A stretch of DNA of 52,198 nucleotides, from NCBI RefSeq assembly GCF_002836505.1, contig NZ_PJBF01000060.1:1-52198 (forward strand), written 5' to 3'. This DNA comes from Psychrobacter sp. Choline-02u-9. Its GTDB lineage: Bacteria > Pseudomonadota > Gammaproteobacteria > Pseudomonadales > Moraxellaceae. Positions within the stretch are counted from its first letter, which is position 1, and each line of letters begins with the position of its first letter. The position numbers were made by a program, and so were the translations under genes. The notes beneath the pieces were generated by a model, which was given only the letters and a program-made list of their open reading frames with translations, was not told where the DNA came from and ran no database searches. Positions 1-9,285 of the stretch are shown one piece after another.

Positions 1-257
1 TGAATGATCAATAAAAAGCTGTTTAATGGCTCATAATAGAATTAAATCATCATAAACCTAGCTATCAACCGCACGAACCACTGCTTAAACAATGCTCCGA
101 ACTAATTCTTGTATCCGTTATTATACGCTGACTTGTCTTAAATAGTCATACATCTCTCAATCGAAATCAACTTCTCTCTAACTAGTAGATATAAAGCTCG
201 ATTGATTATAACCTTTCTTATAACCGTATAATTATCTTGATATGCAAGGTCGCGATA

Positions 258-575
258 TTAGCTGACCGACATCATCAAACAATCCGTAAAATCCGTTAAC
301 ATATGGAACAACAGTCCAATTCCAATGATATTAAGAGGCTTACGAAGAAAGAGTAAAGCAAAATACACTAGCATCGCATAATAAGTATGTAACGGATGAA
401 AATTAATGCTACATCTATTCGCCTGAAATATTGGGTTTGCTACCAGATGATCTATATCAACCAACATGGTTGCAAGCAAAATTAGATATGCTTTTTTCCA
501 CTCTTTTCTAAAAAACGCAATCGCAATAAAAAGAGGGAAACCAAAGTGCAAAAAATAGTGTATTAATGTCTGCAT
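258..575 (-). CDS. DUF6122 family small membrane protein
   Basis: A 105-residue, mostly hydrophobic protein with about four short membrane segments. It carries the pattern I associate with DUF6122: an N-terminal IHYFLHFGFPL segment, a central MLVDIDHL motif, the NRCSINFHPLHTYYA stretch and a C-terminal GIGLLFHMLTDFTDC. Conserved His and Asp residues (DIDH, FHPLH, HMLTD) suggest metal binding or a membrane-embedded hydrolase-like site, but no function is known to me. The ATG at 575 follows an AGGT-type ribosome-binding site. It lies downstream of the tRNA operon on the same strand, with about 210 bp and a possible terminator between them. The family assignment is from memory of its motifs. Confidence 0.75.
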   Translation of the reverse strand: MQTLIHYFLHFGFPLFIAIAFFRKEWKKAYLILLATMLVDIDHLVANPIFQANRCSINFHPLHTYYAMLVYFALLFLRKPLNIIGIGLLFHMLTDFTDCLMMSVS

Positions 576-648
576 ACTGACCTATTAGTTTTAGTCTTCT
601 ATATATAAGACCATCAAAACCAATATTTATTAATATACTGACAGCACT

Positions 649-675
649 AAAAGGCAACACCTCAGTGTCACCTTT
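649..675 (-). terminator. Possible terminator of the tRNA operon
   Basis: On the minus strand AAAGG-TG-ACAC pairs with GTGT-TG-CCTTT around a four-base loop, leaving one internal TG/TG mismatch, and a run of four T follows. It lies about 110 nt past the last tRNA (tRNA-Thr GGU) and before the DUF6122 gene. The stem is imperfect and the T run short, so this is a tentative call. Confidence 0.35.
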
Positions 676-784
676 GAATCATTGTCTACCGCACTACTGT
701 TATATATTTCAATATTCTATAATTTCGATATCGACGCAAAGTTATATAAATAGCAAAACAAGCATAAAAGGTATAAACAATAAA

Positions 785-859
<75 letters not shown>

Positions 860-962
860 GTGTGTTAAGACCTTTGAGTTGCACTAAAAAAAATATCACG
901 ATGCAGCAATAATTACTGACTCTCGTGATGATTTATTGTTATGCTTTGCGATGGTGTATATA

Positions 963-1036
963 TGGAGCGGGTGGCGGGAATCGAACCCGCGTCATTAGCT
1001 TGGAAGGCTAAGGTGTTACCATTATACCACACCCGC
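963..1036 (-). tRNA. tRNA-Gly (anticodon UCC)
   Basis: A 74-nt tRNA on the reverse strand with encoded CCA. Acceptor stem GCGGGTG/CACCCGC, anticodon stem TTAGC/GCTAA around loop CTTCCAA (anticodon TCC), T arm CGGGTTCGATTCCCG. It reads GGA and GGG. Third gene in the operon, about 84 bp after tRNA-Tyr. Confidence 0.97.
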
Positions 1037-1120
1037 ATTTACTCTTATTCAGGATAACTCTAATCGAGAGTTATTAGATATAGAGAGTATGCTTGGCGCT
1101 ATGACAAACTTTAGAAAATA

Positions 1121-1204
1121 TGGTGGTGGGGGAAGGATTCGAACCTTCGAAGCTTTCGCGACAGATTTACAGTCTGTTGGGTTTGACCGCTCCCCAACCC
1201 CACC
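1121..1204 (-). tRNA. tRNA-Tyr (anticodon GUA)
   Basis: An 84-nt class II tRNA on the reverse strand with a long variable arm and encoded CCA. Acceptor stem GGTGGGG/CCCCACC, anticodon stem CAGA/TCTG around CTGTAAA (anticodon GTA), T arm AAGGTTCGAATCCTT. The variable-arm length fits bacterial tRNA-Tyr. Second gene in the operon. Confidence 0.97.
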
Positions 1205-1271
1205 TTAGATTGCTTTGAACAAAAATGACTTACATTTAAGACAAATTCATAAAAAGCTACTTTAAGAGAGA

Positions 1272-1347
<76 letters not shown>

Positions 1348-1369
1348 TTGTTCTCTTAAAGTGGTGGCT

Positions 1370-1397
1370 ATTCTATCAAATTTTTTGAGATGCGCAA
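1370..1397 (-). promoter_or_regulatory. Sigma-70-type promoter of the tRNA operon
   Basis: On the minus strand a -35 TTGCGC is followed by a 16-bp spacer and a -10 TAGAAT. A C-rich discriminator (GCCACCAC) then leads into the first tRNA. The position, the spacer length and the C-rich discriminator fit a strong stable-RNA promoter. A GC-rich discriminator is typical of stringently controlled promoters, which is an inference here. Confidence 0.7.
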
Positions 1398-1539
1398 GTA
1401 CTTTTTCATCTTTTTTTAAATTAATTTGATATAAATATTTAAGTCACTGATTAAGCTAGTTTTTTTATAAATAAAAATATGGCAATAAATTGGCTTTTTA
1501 CTTGCAGCCTTTATTTTTGCCACATCACTGGCTATTTAA

Positions 1540-3036
1540 TTAGCGAATACGCAAGCCATTACAGGCCATTTCTACCGCTTTTATTAGGGCCAATGCTTTT
1601 TTATTGGTTTCATCCCATTCTTTTTCTGGTACAGAATCAGCAACGACCCCTGCTCCGGCTTGAATATGTATCTCACCACGGCGCATCACCGCAGTACGGA
1701 TAGCAATGGCCGTGTCCATATTACCATTCCAACCTAAATAACCAACTGAACCACCAAATACTGTTCGACGTACTGGTTCTATCTCATCGATGATTTGCAT
1801 GGCGCGGATTTTGGGTGCACCCGATAGCGTACCAGCTGGGAAAGTGGCACAAAATACATCTAGTGCATCTTTGTCAGCTCGTATCGTACCCTCAACGTTA
1901 GATGCGATATGCATCACTTGTGAGTAGCGCTCTATAAACATCTTTTCTGTGACTTTGACACTGCCATACTCGCAAACGCGGCCAAGATCATTGCGACCCA
2001 AATCAATGAGCATCAAATGCTCCGCTGTTTCTTTCTCATCATTTAGCAGCTCTTGCTCAAGCGCGAGGTCTTCAGCCTTATCTCGGCCACGTTGCCGTGT
2101 CCCTGCTAGCGGCCTTACCGTCACCTTGCCATTTTCGATACGGGATAGGATTTCAGGAGAAGCACCGATAATATCAAAGCGTTTGTGATCATCGAGTGTA
2201 TAGCCATGCACCAAGAACAGATAAGGCGACGGATTAAGGTAGCGAAGCGCACGATAGACGGCTAGAGAGTCGCCTGTATAGTCCGCTGTCAATCGCTGCG
2301 CTGGCACTACCTGCATGACGTCACCTGCGGCAATGTAATCCTTTATTTTATTGACATCGCTACAGTATTTTTCGGCCCCTGTTTGCGATATAAATTTAGG
2401 CGTAGGCATTACAGGTGCGCGCAGGTTGGATGGTTCTGCTAGCTTTTCCTCGATTTGTTCTAGCTCACGGATAGCTGAACTATAGCCATCTTCAGACTGG
2501 CAATCAGCATAGACGATGATTGACAGCGTATTCTCTAAATTATCAAATACAATAACGCTCATCGAAAGCATCAGCCACATATCTGGCATCGACATTGGAT
2601 TGGGCGCATCAGATAAGCCAACACTTGGCTCAATAATACGTACCATATCGTACCCAAAGTAACCGACTAGACCGCCGCTAAAGCTCGGCATGGTCGGCAC
2701 ATCTTCAGCAGTTGGCATTTGATACTGCGCCATCAGCTCACGCAGGTAATCAAAGGGATTCTCTACTGCCTCTGTATCAATATGATCGTTTCGTTTGGTC
2801 GTCATATTGCCATCAGCGTACTGCAAAATCAGATCACTACCCAATCCAATCATGGAGTACCGTGCCCAGCGCTCACCGCCTACCACAGACTCAAATAGAT
2901 ATGCAGAGCCGTTTAGATCACGTACTTTGGAGAATACAGATACGGGAGTCTGCGCATCCATCAGACGCTTTTTTACTAGCGGTGCGTGACTAAAGCCTCT
3001 ATCTCTAAAAGCTTGGTATTCTTCAAAAGTCATCAT
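1540..3036 (-). CDS. trpE: Anthranilate synthase component I
   Basis: A 498-residue cytoplasmic enzyme that converts chorismate to anthranilate with ammonia from the TrpG glutaminase subunit, the first committed step of tryptophan synthesis. The N-terminal part carries the tryptophan feedback region as LFES (residues 47-50), a variant of the usual LLES. The C-terminal chorismate-binding domain (about 230-490) contains IGASPEIL, RPLAGTRQRG, DLGRNDLGRV, PAGTLSGAPKIRAM and GGSVGYLGWNG, all expected of an active TrpE. Two adjacent ATG codons (3036 and 3033) could start translation. trpG, trpD and trpC are not in the window, so the pathway is split. The leader contains two hairpins described separately. 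Confidence 0.97.
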   Translation of the reverse strand: MMTFEEYQAFRDRGFSHAPLVKKRLMDAQTPVSVFSKVRDLNGSAYLFESVVGGERWARYSMIGLGSDLILQYADGNMTTKRNDHIDTEAVENPFDYLRELMAQYQMPTAEDVPTMPSFSGGLVGYFGYDMVRIIEPSVGLSDAPNPMSMPDMWLMLSMSVIVFDNLENTLSIIVYADCQSEDGYSSAIRELEQIEEKLAEPSNLRAPVMPTPKFISQTGAEKYCSDVNKIKDYIAAGDVMQVVPAQRLTADYTGDSLAVYRALRYLNPSPYLFLVHGYTLDDHKRFDIIGASPEILSRIENGKVTVRPLAGTRQRGRDKAEDLALEQELLNDEKETAEHLMLIDLGRNDLGRVCEYGSVKVTEKMFIERYSQVMHIASNVEGTIRADKDALDVFCATFPAGTLSGAPKIRAMQIIDEIEPVRRTVFGGSVGYLGWNGNMDTAIAIRTAVMRRGEIHIQAGAGVVADSVPEKEWDETNKKALALIKAVEMACNGLRIR

Positions 3037-3055
3037 AATAGCTCTCTCTTAGCAC

Positions 3056-3081
3056 CTTATAGGCAATAATAAAACTATAAG
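3056..3081 (-). promoter_or_regulatory. Leader hairpin next to the trpE start
   Basis: CTTATAG and CTATAAG form a perfect 7-bp stem with a 12-nt loop that ends about 20 nt before the trpE start codon. It could mask or expose the ribosome-binding site. There is no T run on the trpE side, so it is not a terminator. Function inferred from position only. Confidence 0.35.
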
Positions 3082-3094
3082 CTGCTCTATAAAA

Positions 3095-3130
3095 TATAGC
3101 GCCAATATTCGCTAAAATATCGACGCTATA
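3095..3130 (-). terminator. Terminator-like hairpin between the FHA gene and trpE
   Basis: On the minus strand TATAGCG pairs with CGCTATA, and an inner ATATT/AATAT stem follows after two mismatches. TTTTATAG comes next. It lies about 80 nt past the FHA gene stop and about 60 nt before trpE. It may end FHA transcription or act as an attenuator of trpE. Confidence 0.4.
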
Positions 3131-3211
3131 ATGAGTCATTTGTTTAAAAAACGGTAAGCACAATAAGGCTCTCTATCAAAAATCACGACGAAGACCGAGT
3201 GTAGAGTTGAA

Positions 3212-4420
3212 TTATGCACCGCCCATATTAAACAACCATAAGGCCAAACCGATAATTAGAATGGTCACAAATACCCATATAAACCAGCCGCCGCTCGCTT
3301 TTTTCTCTACATGACCTGCATGAGCAGGGTTGCTGATTTCTTGATCCATCGCATTATTGCCTTCGGTACCAAGATCGCGCGGCTGCCCTAAATTAGCCGT
3401 GCCTGAAAACTGTGCACTAGCTGCTTGTTTGGCTTTTAAAACTTCAGGGTCAGCTTCTTCTTGTAACTCTGTTTTTGTCGTTTTGTCGTGTTCGTCTTGG
3501 ACTGCTGGCTGCTCATGCACTGCTGGCTGCTCATGCACTGCTGGCTGCTCCTCTACCACTGGCGCGCTATCAGTAGATGCTGTCTGTAATGGCTCTGTAG
3601 ACGTCACAGCCTCTGTTTCAGTTGCTGTTGGTACAGATGTGTCAGTTACTACCTCTGTGGCAACTGGCGTTTCTTCTACTGGCGTAGGCGATGCTGCATC
3701 AGCGTCAGACAGTACTTCATCAATACCGGTTTCTTTGACAATTGGCTCTGTAGAAACGGCTTCTTCAGTAGCTAGCTCTTCAACAACTGGTTCAACGGTT
3801 TCGTGCGTAGGGGTTACTGATTCTTCGGTCATATCTGAGCCGGCATCTGCAGATAAAGGCTCTACAGGTACAGTATCATCTGTAGCAGGTAACATTTCTT
3901 CGATACCAGTTTCTTTGATCACTGGCTCGTTGCCTGTTTGCTCTATGATCGGCTCTTCTTCAAGAACGCTTTCCTCAACTACTTGCTTTTCGGTCACAGG
4001 CTCACTAGCAGGAGTTTCTGTCAAGGCAGCTGTGTCAGCATTTTCATGTGCATCTGCTACTAACTCCTCTGTGGTCACTGGCGCAGCAGATGCCTGTACT
4101 TGAAAGCTAAAACTTGCAAAGCCAAGCGTATCATTTGCTTTTAGATGACTAGATTCATTACCTGCAATACGTTGCTCATTGATGAACGTACCATTAGAAG
4201 AATCTAAGTCTTTCACGTACAGCTGACCATCTAGCACACTGAGCACTGCATGGTTGCGAGAAACCTGCTTGCTACCTAGTACTACGTCGTTATCACTACC
4301 ACGACCTATAGATAAGCTATCACTAACTGTCAGTGTCAGGTCACCTAGCGCTTCAGTTAATGCATTCAGTTGCCAAGTTGTACTTGCTGCCGTATTCATA
4401 CTGTCTGTCTCGTTCGTCAT
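3212..4420 (-). CDS. FHA-domain protein with a C-terminal membrane anchor
   Basis: A 402-residue protein. The N-terminal FHA domain (about 20-110) has the phosphothreonine-binding set: IGRGSDNDV with Arg40, SRNHA with Ser54 and His57, and SSNGTFIN with Asn76. It should bind phosphothreonine peptides in the cytoplasm. The middle (about 115-350) is acidic and low in complexity (Glu, Thr, Val, Pro), with a near-duplicated KETGIEE/KETGIDE block and three tandem QPAV repeats encoded by an 18-bp DNA repeat. One hydrophobic segment at the C terminus (WFIWVFVTILIIGLALWLF) should anchor it as a tail-anchored inner-membrane protein. An AAGGAG site precedes the ATG at 4420. No Ser/Thr kinase, phosphatase or secretion gene is adjacent, so the partner is unknown. 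Confidence 0.85.
   Translation of the reverse strand: MTNETDSMNTAASTTWQLNALTEALGDLTLTVSDSLSIGRGSDNDVVLGSKQVSRNHAVLSVLDGQLYVKDLDSSNGTFINEQRIAGNESSHLKANDTLGFASFSFQVQASAAPVTTEELVADAHENADTAALTETPASEPVTEKQVVEESVLEEEPIIEQTGNEPVIKETGIEEMLPATDDTVPVEPLSADAGSDMTEESVTPTHETVEPVVEELATEEAVSTEPIVKETGIDEVLSDADAASPTPVEETPVATEVVTDTSVPTATETEAVTSTEPLQTASTDSAPVVEEQPAVHEQPAVHEQPAVQDEHDKTTKTELQEEADPEVLKAKQAASAQFSGTANLGQPRDLGTEGNNAMDQEISNPAHAGHVEKKASGGWFIWVFVTILIIGLALWLFNMGGA
3501..3554 (-). repeat. 18-bp tandem repeat, three copies, in the FHA gene
   Basis: The plus-strand unit ACTGCTGGCTGCTCATGC occurs at 3501-3518 and 3519-3536, with a degenerate third copy at 3537-3554. It encodes the six-residue unit HEQPAV on the minus strand. 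Because 18 is a multiple of three, copy changes by slippage would lengthen or shorten the linker without a frameshift. Confidence 0.9.
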
Positions 4421-4577
4421 GTTATAACTCCTTATTTTTCTATTGAATATCCAATGATGCTAAAAATAATAACTCTAAAATATTACTGCCAATTTATGAT
4501 AAGTATTGTCGCTATTCCTTTAATGATATCTGCCCAGCACGGTTTATTAAGCACTTTCCTCAAACACTGTACAGTAT

Positions 4578-5429
4578 TTACTTTGGTATAAAGTGAGGTT
4601 TTATAACTTTATCAAGCTTACTATAGGGGATATTAAGGACAGGCATACCGTAAGCATATGGACCAATAGAATAATGCTGATAACGAATGCTAACGCCTGT
4701 ATCTGTCAAGGTCACATTATCGCTTAACGTAAATGGCCAGTTTTTCTCATAACTGCTCACATCTTCAGCAACCGTTTTAACCCATCCTTTATACGCATCA
4801 TAGGCAAGCGCCTCAAAACGAGGTTTTTTACCTGAGATAAGCATATCGTCAAGCGTGACTTGCTTTTTGGTACTTGGGTCAAATACTAGGTACTCGCTAT
4901 AAGGCATGCCGTGTGCACCGCCAGTATAGATATAAGAGCTAATCTCAAACAGTTCAAACTCATCGACATGACCTAGATAATTGGGCGTTACCATCAGATT
5001 ATAACCCCACGACACATCATCAGGCATATCTCGGAATTGCGAGCTCACAAAGCTATCAAGAGCAGCCGTAACTTCCTTCTTGCTGCTTTCACCCTTGATA
5101 GGTGCTGACTCTGTCATCTGACTATTGACGACTAAGTTATCGATACGGGCATTGGCAATCTCATCTATCCAGTTTTGACTACTTTTGAGATATTTAACTT
5201 CAATCTCTGGACAGTTATCACGCTTGTCACATGTCTCTTGTATATTACTGGGTAGTTGATACGGTAGATATTCAGTGCTACTAAGAAAGCTTCCTGCATT
5301 TACCGACATACTAACGGCACTTAATAATAGGCTGCCAGTCAACATAGCAATTGAACGTCTCTGGCTTACCTTTATCGAAAATAGATCAGCCGATATAGAT
5401 TTATCATCAGTTTGAGTCGTAGTGTGCAT
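4578..5429 (-). CDS. Exported DUF3298 (RsiV-like) protein
   Basis: A 283-residue protein. A hydrophobic segment near residues 28-45 (MLTGSLLLSAVSMSVNA) looks like a signal peptide with an unusually long hydrophilic n-region, so Met29 may be the true start. The mature part resembles the DUF3298 domain, with YTGGAHGMPYSEYLVFD (about 167-183) followed by TLDDML and, near the C terminus, YSIGPYAYGMPVLNIPYSKL. The family includes anti-sigma factor RsiV, a lysozyme receptor in Bacillus, and many periplasmic proteins of unknown role. No sigma factor is adjacent, so an anti-sigma role is not supported. It most likely acts in the periplasm. Confidence 0.75.
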   Translation of the reverse strand: MHTTTQTDDKSISADLFSIKVSQRRSIAMLTGSLLLSAVSMSVNAGSFLSSTEYLPYQLPSNIQETCDKRDNCPEIEVKYLKSSQNWIDEIANARIDNLVVNSQMTESAPIKGESSKKEVTAALDSFVSSQFRDMPDDVSWGYNLMVTPNYLGHVDEFELFEISSYIYTGGAHGMPYSEYLVFDPSTKKQVTLDDMLISGKKPRFEALAYDAYKGWVKTVAEDVSSYEKNWPFTLSDNVTLTDTGVSIRYQHYSIGPYAYGMPVLNIPYSKLDKVIKPHFIPK

Positions 5430-5574
5430 ATGTCCTCTTTTATAAATATAAAATGTTGTTTATCATTCTACCGTAACAATTGCACTGTATTGTAGGAACA
5501 CTGTTTGTGTTTTTAAGGTTCTGTTCACAATTAAATGCTTATCTCCTCGCATTTATCACATAAATAACAGACAA

Positions 5575-5600
5575 TAAAAAAGACACGGCTAGCGTGTCTT
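5575..5600 (-). terminator. Rho-independent terminator of prfC
   Basis: AAGACACG and CGTGTCTT form a perfect 8-bp stem around a 5-nt loop, followed on the minus strand by a run of T. It starts 33 nt after the prfC stop codon. Confidence 0.8.
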
Positions 5601-5632
5601 AATAGATAAACAATACAGCGATGTGGCTGATT

Positions 5633-7228
5633 TTAATGCTCACGCGTACTGCTAAAAGTCACTTCTGGATAACGATCTTGCATCAACTGTAAGTTAACAC
5701 GTGATGGTGCAAGGTACGTTAAATAACCACCACCATCTATTGATAATTGGTCATGAGCTTTCTTCTTGAACTTCGCCAATGCTACTTCATCATCGCAATG
5801 AATCCAGCGTACCGTAGCTATCGATACTGGCTCAAAGGTACATTGAACCTTGTACTCTTCTTTGAGACGATGCGCGACCACTTCAAACTGTAGGACACCG
5901 ACTGCACCCAAAACCAAATCATTATTAATCTGCGGCATAAACACCTGCGTTGCGCCCTCTTCACTTAATTGTTGAAGACCTTTTTGCAGAGCTTTTGATT
6001 TGAGCGGATCTTTTAATACCACACGGCGGAACAATTCAGGGGCAAAATGCGGAATACCCGTAAAGCTCAACTCCTCGCCTTCAGTGAAACTGTCACCAAT
6101 AGAGATGGTGCCATGGTTATGCAAACCAATGATATCACCTGGATAGGCTTCTTCTAACGCCTCACGGTCACCTGCTAAAAAGGTCAACGCATCAGCAATA
6201 CGTACGTCTTTACCCAGACGCACATGCTTCATTTTCATACCCTTCTCGTACTTACCAGAGCACACTCGCAAGAACGCAATACGGTCACGGTGACGCGGAT
6301 CCATATTGGCCTGAATCTTGAAGACGAAGCCTGTAAAATCTGTCTCGGTGGCTGATACTTCACGCTCAGTCGTTGAATGGGCTTTTGGCGGTGGGGCATA
6401 TTTGACCAAGGTATCAAGTACCATGTTTACCCCAAAGTTACCCAATGCTGTGCCAAACAATACTGGCGTCATCTCGCCAGCCAAAAATGCTTCAACACTG
6501 AACTCTTCTAGCGCCATCTGTACCAGCTCAAGCGACTCTTCGAAAGCGTCAAACATCAACTGTCCTAGACGCTCACGGATATCTGGATAATCGTAGCCTT
6601 CTCTGGTCTCAGAGACCGTCATCTTGCCGCCATTACCTTTTTCATAAAAGTAAGTTTTATTTTCAGTCAAATGATAGACGCCAATGAAGTCTTGACCCAT
6701 ACCGATAGGCCAAGTCACTGGGATACATTTGATTTTTAGAACGGCTTCGATTTCGCTAAGCAACTCAAGCGGCTCACGAATCTGACGATCTAGCTTGTTG
6801 ACAAATGAGATAATAGGCGTATCGCGCATACGGCACACTTCCATCAGCTTGATGGTTCGTTCTTCGACACCTTTTGCACCATCGACCATCATCAGTGCAC
6901 TATCCACTGCGGTCAAAGTACGGTAGGTATCTTCACTAAAGTCGGCGTGACCTGGGGTATCTAGTAGGTTAACCATATGGTCTTTATACGGAAACTGCAT
7001 GACAGACGTCGTAATCGAGATACCACGCTCTTGTTCCATGCTCATCCAATCTGAGGTTGCATGACGATCGGTCTTACGGCCTTTTACTTCGCCCACTACC
7101 TGAATCGCTTGACCCCACAACAGGAGTTTTTCGGTCATGGTGGTCTTACCAGCATCGGGATGCGAGATAATGGCAAAGGTGCGGCGCTTAGCAACTTCTT
7201 TGTTTAATTTCTTTGGATCTACGCTCAT
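5633..7228 (-). CDS. prfC: Peptide chain release factor 3
   Basis: A translational GTPase that removes RF1 or RF2 from the ribosome after peptide release. With the ATG at 7228 the protein has 531 residues, close to the 529 of E. coli. The upstream TTG at 7243 would add five residues and is less likely. Sequence signs are the P-loop [12 protein letters not shown], switch [14 protein letters not shown], the G4 motif NKLD, and the RF3-specific N terminus EVAKRRTFA. The C-terminal half carries RF3 domain sequence such as [15 protein letters not shown]. The gene stands alone between the lipoprotein gene upstream and the DUF3298 gene downstream and ends in its own terminator. Confidence 0.97.
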   Translation of the reverse strand: MSVDPKKLNKEVAKRRTFAIISHPDAGKTTMTEKLLLWGQAIQVVGEVKGRKTDRHATSDWMSMEQERGISITTSVMQFPYKDHMVNLLDTPGHADFSEDTYRTLTAVDSALMMVDGAKGVEERTIKLMEVCRMRDTPIISFVNKLDRQIREPLELLSEIEAVLKIKCIPVTWPIGMGQDFIGVYHLTENKTYFYEKGNGGKMTVSETREGYDYPDIRERLGQLMFDAFEESLELVQMALEEFSVEAFLAGEMTPVLFGTALGNFGVNMVLDTLVKYAPPPKAHSTTEREVSATETDFTGFVFKIQANMDPRHRDRIAFLRVCSGKYEKGMKMKHVRLGKDVRIADALTFLAGDREALEEAYPGDIIGLHNHGTISIGDSFTEGEELSFTGIPHFAPELFRRVVLKDPLKSKALQKGLQQLSEEGATQVFMPQINNDLVLGAVGVLQFEVVAHRLKEEYKVQCTFEPVSIATVRWIHCDDEVALAKFKKKAHDQLSIDGGGYLTYLAPSRVNLQLMQDRYPEVTFSSTREH

Positions 7229-7335
7229 AATTTTCAGCTTCAACAGTTATGTGATTTAGAAGTGACTCTAAATAAATAAAATAAATAATGGGCTTATTGT
7301 AGCGGATTTAGCATCAGGGTGCAGAATTAGCGTAT

Positions 7336-7375
7336 AAAAAAACACGCTCCGTTATTTCAACGAAGCGTGTTTTTG
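7336..7375 (-). terminator. Bidirectional-type terminator after the lipoprotein gene
   Basis: AAAACACGCT-C-CGTT pairs with AACG-A-AGCGTGTTTT (one mismatch). A-rich and T-rich flanks lie on both sides, so it could work on either strand. It sits 60 nt past the stop of the minus-strand lipoprotein gene and before prfC. Confidence 0.8.
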
Positions 7376-7433
7376 GGCTTTTAAATTGCGATTATCCTGC
7401 TTAATTAGCGCGACTAATAACCATCACTCCATC

Positions 7434-8339
7434 TCAATAGTAGCGTTCGATTTGCTCAGCTAAGAAGTCGCCAGCCACCTCATTAACAATTGTACAATCG
7501 ACTACGTCAAAACGACTGTCTGTGTTCGGATCGGTGCTACCTTTGGCGACATAGTTTGCCTCATAGACGTCCTTTCCGTACTCAACACCGCTATATTCAT
7601 AAGCAGGTTGATTTTTGTATTCAAAAAACATGACTTGCGCGGCTTGCTGCTGATTGCCTACGCCCACTCCGAATTGAGAAGTTCTATGATCTCTATCCGC
7701 ACTAAAGCGGGTTTTGGCCACGTCAATCCACCTATCTATTGAAGCGTAACCGGTCTTGTTTTTATCATTAAATGCCAAAAACGAACGCTCACTGGTTATT
7801 ACAGGGATATAACAAACCGACCCTTCAGGAAAAGCAACATTGGTCGGAATTTCAGAATAGTTGTTTAAGTCGGTAATAATACCGTACCTATTGTTCACGT
7901 TTGTACTAGCAACATAGCTGTTCGCACGCAGCCCTGATAAGTTAAGCGTCTTATAAGTGGTTTGGTAGTCTAGCTGGTTATTGGTGTTTTTTTCATAAAT
8001 GGGGCGTTTGACCGTCCGATTATTAACCTCAATGTCTTTGTTTTCAAGTCGACCCTCGAAGTCATCTGCCAGCACGGTTCTGTCTAAATCATTCAGGCTT
8101 TGATTGCTATAACTATTGATGAGATTGGTTGTTTTGATCTCGCGCGCACCAGTACGATACGTTTCATCAATTCGCGCAATTGCCGTAGCATTGGCTTTGC
8201 TATCGTAACTATTAGCAAAGCTTGTCAATGTAATCTTGCTACTAGCCGTCCCATAAGCGCCGTCTTCTTCCTCGCACCCTATCAAAGCAAGCGTCGTCAA
8301 AAAACAAACACTAGGTATCGCAATCCATCTATTCATCAA
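7434..8339 (-). CDS. Putative lipoprotein, function unknown
   Basis: A 301-residue protein I do not recognise. The N terminus is a type II signal peptide: a basic start (MMNR), a hydrophobic core and the lipobox LIGC, with Cys22 as the predicted acylation site. EEED follows, so there is no Asp directly at position +2; in the E. coli sorting rule this favours the outer membrane. The mature protein is rich in Asn, Asp, Tyr and Thr and has no membrane segment. Cys at about 177 and 282 could form a disulfide. The gene is monocistronic, with a divergent ohr upstream and a terminator downstream. Confidence 0.7.
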   Translation of the reverse strand: MMNRWIAIPSVCFLTTLALIGCEEEDGAYGTASSKITLTSFANSYDSKANATAIARIDETYRTGAREIKTTNLINSYSNQSLNDLDRTVLADDFEGRLENKDIEVNNRTVKRPIYEKNTNNQLDYQTTYKTLNLSGLRANSYVASTNVNNRYGIITDLNNYSEIPTNVAFPEGSVCYIPVITSERSFLAFNDKNKTGYASIDRWIDVAKTRFSADRDHRTSQFGVGVGNQQQAAQVMFFEYKNQPAYEYSGVEYGKDVYEANYVAKGSTDPNTDSRFDVVDCTIVNEVAGDFLAEQIERYY

Positions 8340-8604
8340 ACAATGTCCTTATGATTCAGATTTCTATTATCCGTACTGATAACGTATATATGGCTCATTA
8401 CCGCTATTGTACCTCTTTGACGACTGTACGATAAGCTTGTAAATCTAGAAACGAATAAAACTGTGCTCAAAATCTCATTTACAAACTAGCAGTATATATT
8501 TACTCTCTATGCACTGAGCTGCGTGAGCGATTTGTTATGCTAGGTTTCATATTAAGATTTACCACTCAAATATAAACATAAAAACTCACAACAAAGGATG
8601 TGTC

Positions 8605-9018
8605 ATGAAATCTCTATACTCTACCAAATCTACTGTTACTGGCGGCCGCATGGGTACAGCAACCTTAAGCGATAGTGATCTTGAAATCAATATGGTACCA
8701 CCAGGCGGTAATGAAAAAGGTAATAACCCTGAGCAATTACTCGCAATGGGTTATGGCGCTTGTTTTGATGGCGCCTTAGGCGTAGTCAAAAAGATGGAAA
8801 GCGCAACATTTGGCTCAACTGTTGAGACCTCTGTAGACCTATTACAAGGTGACAATCACGAATATAAGCTTGCCGTAAAAATCCATGTCATCGCTGATAA
8901 TACAGACCTGTCTGCTGACGAGATTCAAAAATTGGTCGAAAAAGCGCATGAAGTATGCCCATATTCGAAAGCAACCAGCGGTAATATCGATGTCGAAGTT
9001 TCTTCAGAAGTAAAATAA
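8605..9018 (+). CDS. ohr: Organic hydroperoxide resistance protein (Ohr/OsmC family)
   Basis: A 137-residue thiol peroxidase that reduces organic and lipid hydroperoxides to alcohols in the cytoplasm, usually recycled by lipoylated proteins. The two catalytic cysteines are present, Cys53 in GYGACFDGAL and Cys118 in VCPYSKAT, as is the conserved Arg15. The length is typical for Ohr and the NPEQLLA motif is present. AAAGGATG precedes the ATG at 8605. The gene is divergent from the lipoprotein gene and ends in a strong terminator. No ohrR regulator is adjacent, and I could not find an OhrR-type palindrome upstream. Confidence 0.95.
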   Translation: MKSLYSTKSTVTGGRMGTATLSDSDLEINMVPPGGNEKGNNPEQLLAMGYGACFDGALGVVKKMESATFGSTVETSVDLLQGDNHEYKLAVKIHVIADNTDLSADEIQKLVEKAHEVCPYSKATSGNIDVEVSSEVK

Positions 9019-9082
9019 CGCATTCAAAGACTCGTTATCAACGTCTATTAAATGACAAATAGCTGATAGTTATCAGACATTA

Positions 9083-9114
9083 AAAGAACTCAGATTATCT
9101 GGGTTCTTTTTTTT
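9083..9114 (+). terminator. Rho-independent terminator of ohr
   Basis: AAAGAAC-CAGA pairs with TCTG-GTTCTTT around TTA with one mismatch, followed by eight T. It begins 65 nt after the ohr stop. Confidence 0.85.
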
Positions 9115-9285
9115 GTTTTTAGCAATTTATTTATCCTAGACATAAAATATCGAAAACTCAGTGTAGATTTCAATAAAAAAGAACACGATAGAACATCTCG
9201 TAACGGTTAAGCAGTTCGGCACGCGCTAATTTTATCGTTATAATAAGCGTATATATTTTTATCTAATAGCTGATAAGTGACTTTT

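Noticed and set aside
3037..3211. Classical trp leader peptide
   Set aside because: No short frame with tandem Trp codons precedes the hairpins.
3357..4103. A 248-codon open frame on the plus strand opposite the FHA gene
   Set aside because: It is Ser/Thr/Val-rich low-complexity sequence created by the acidic repeats of the FHA gene on the other strand; no ribosome-binding site or family motif.
4578..5429. Anti-sigma factor RsiV
   Set aside because: Only the DUF3298-type domain is shared; no ECF sigma gene is adjacent and the cytoplasmic sigma-binding region is not evident.
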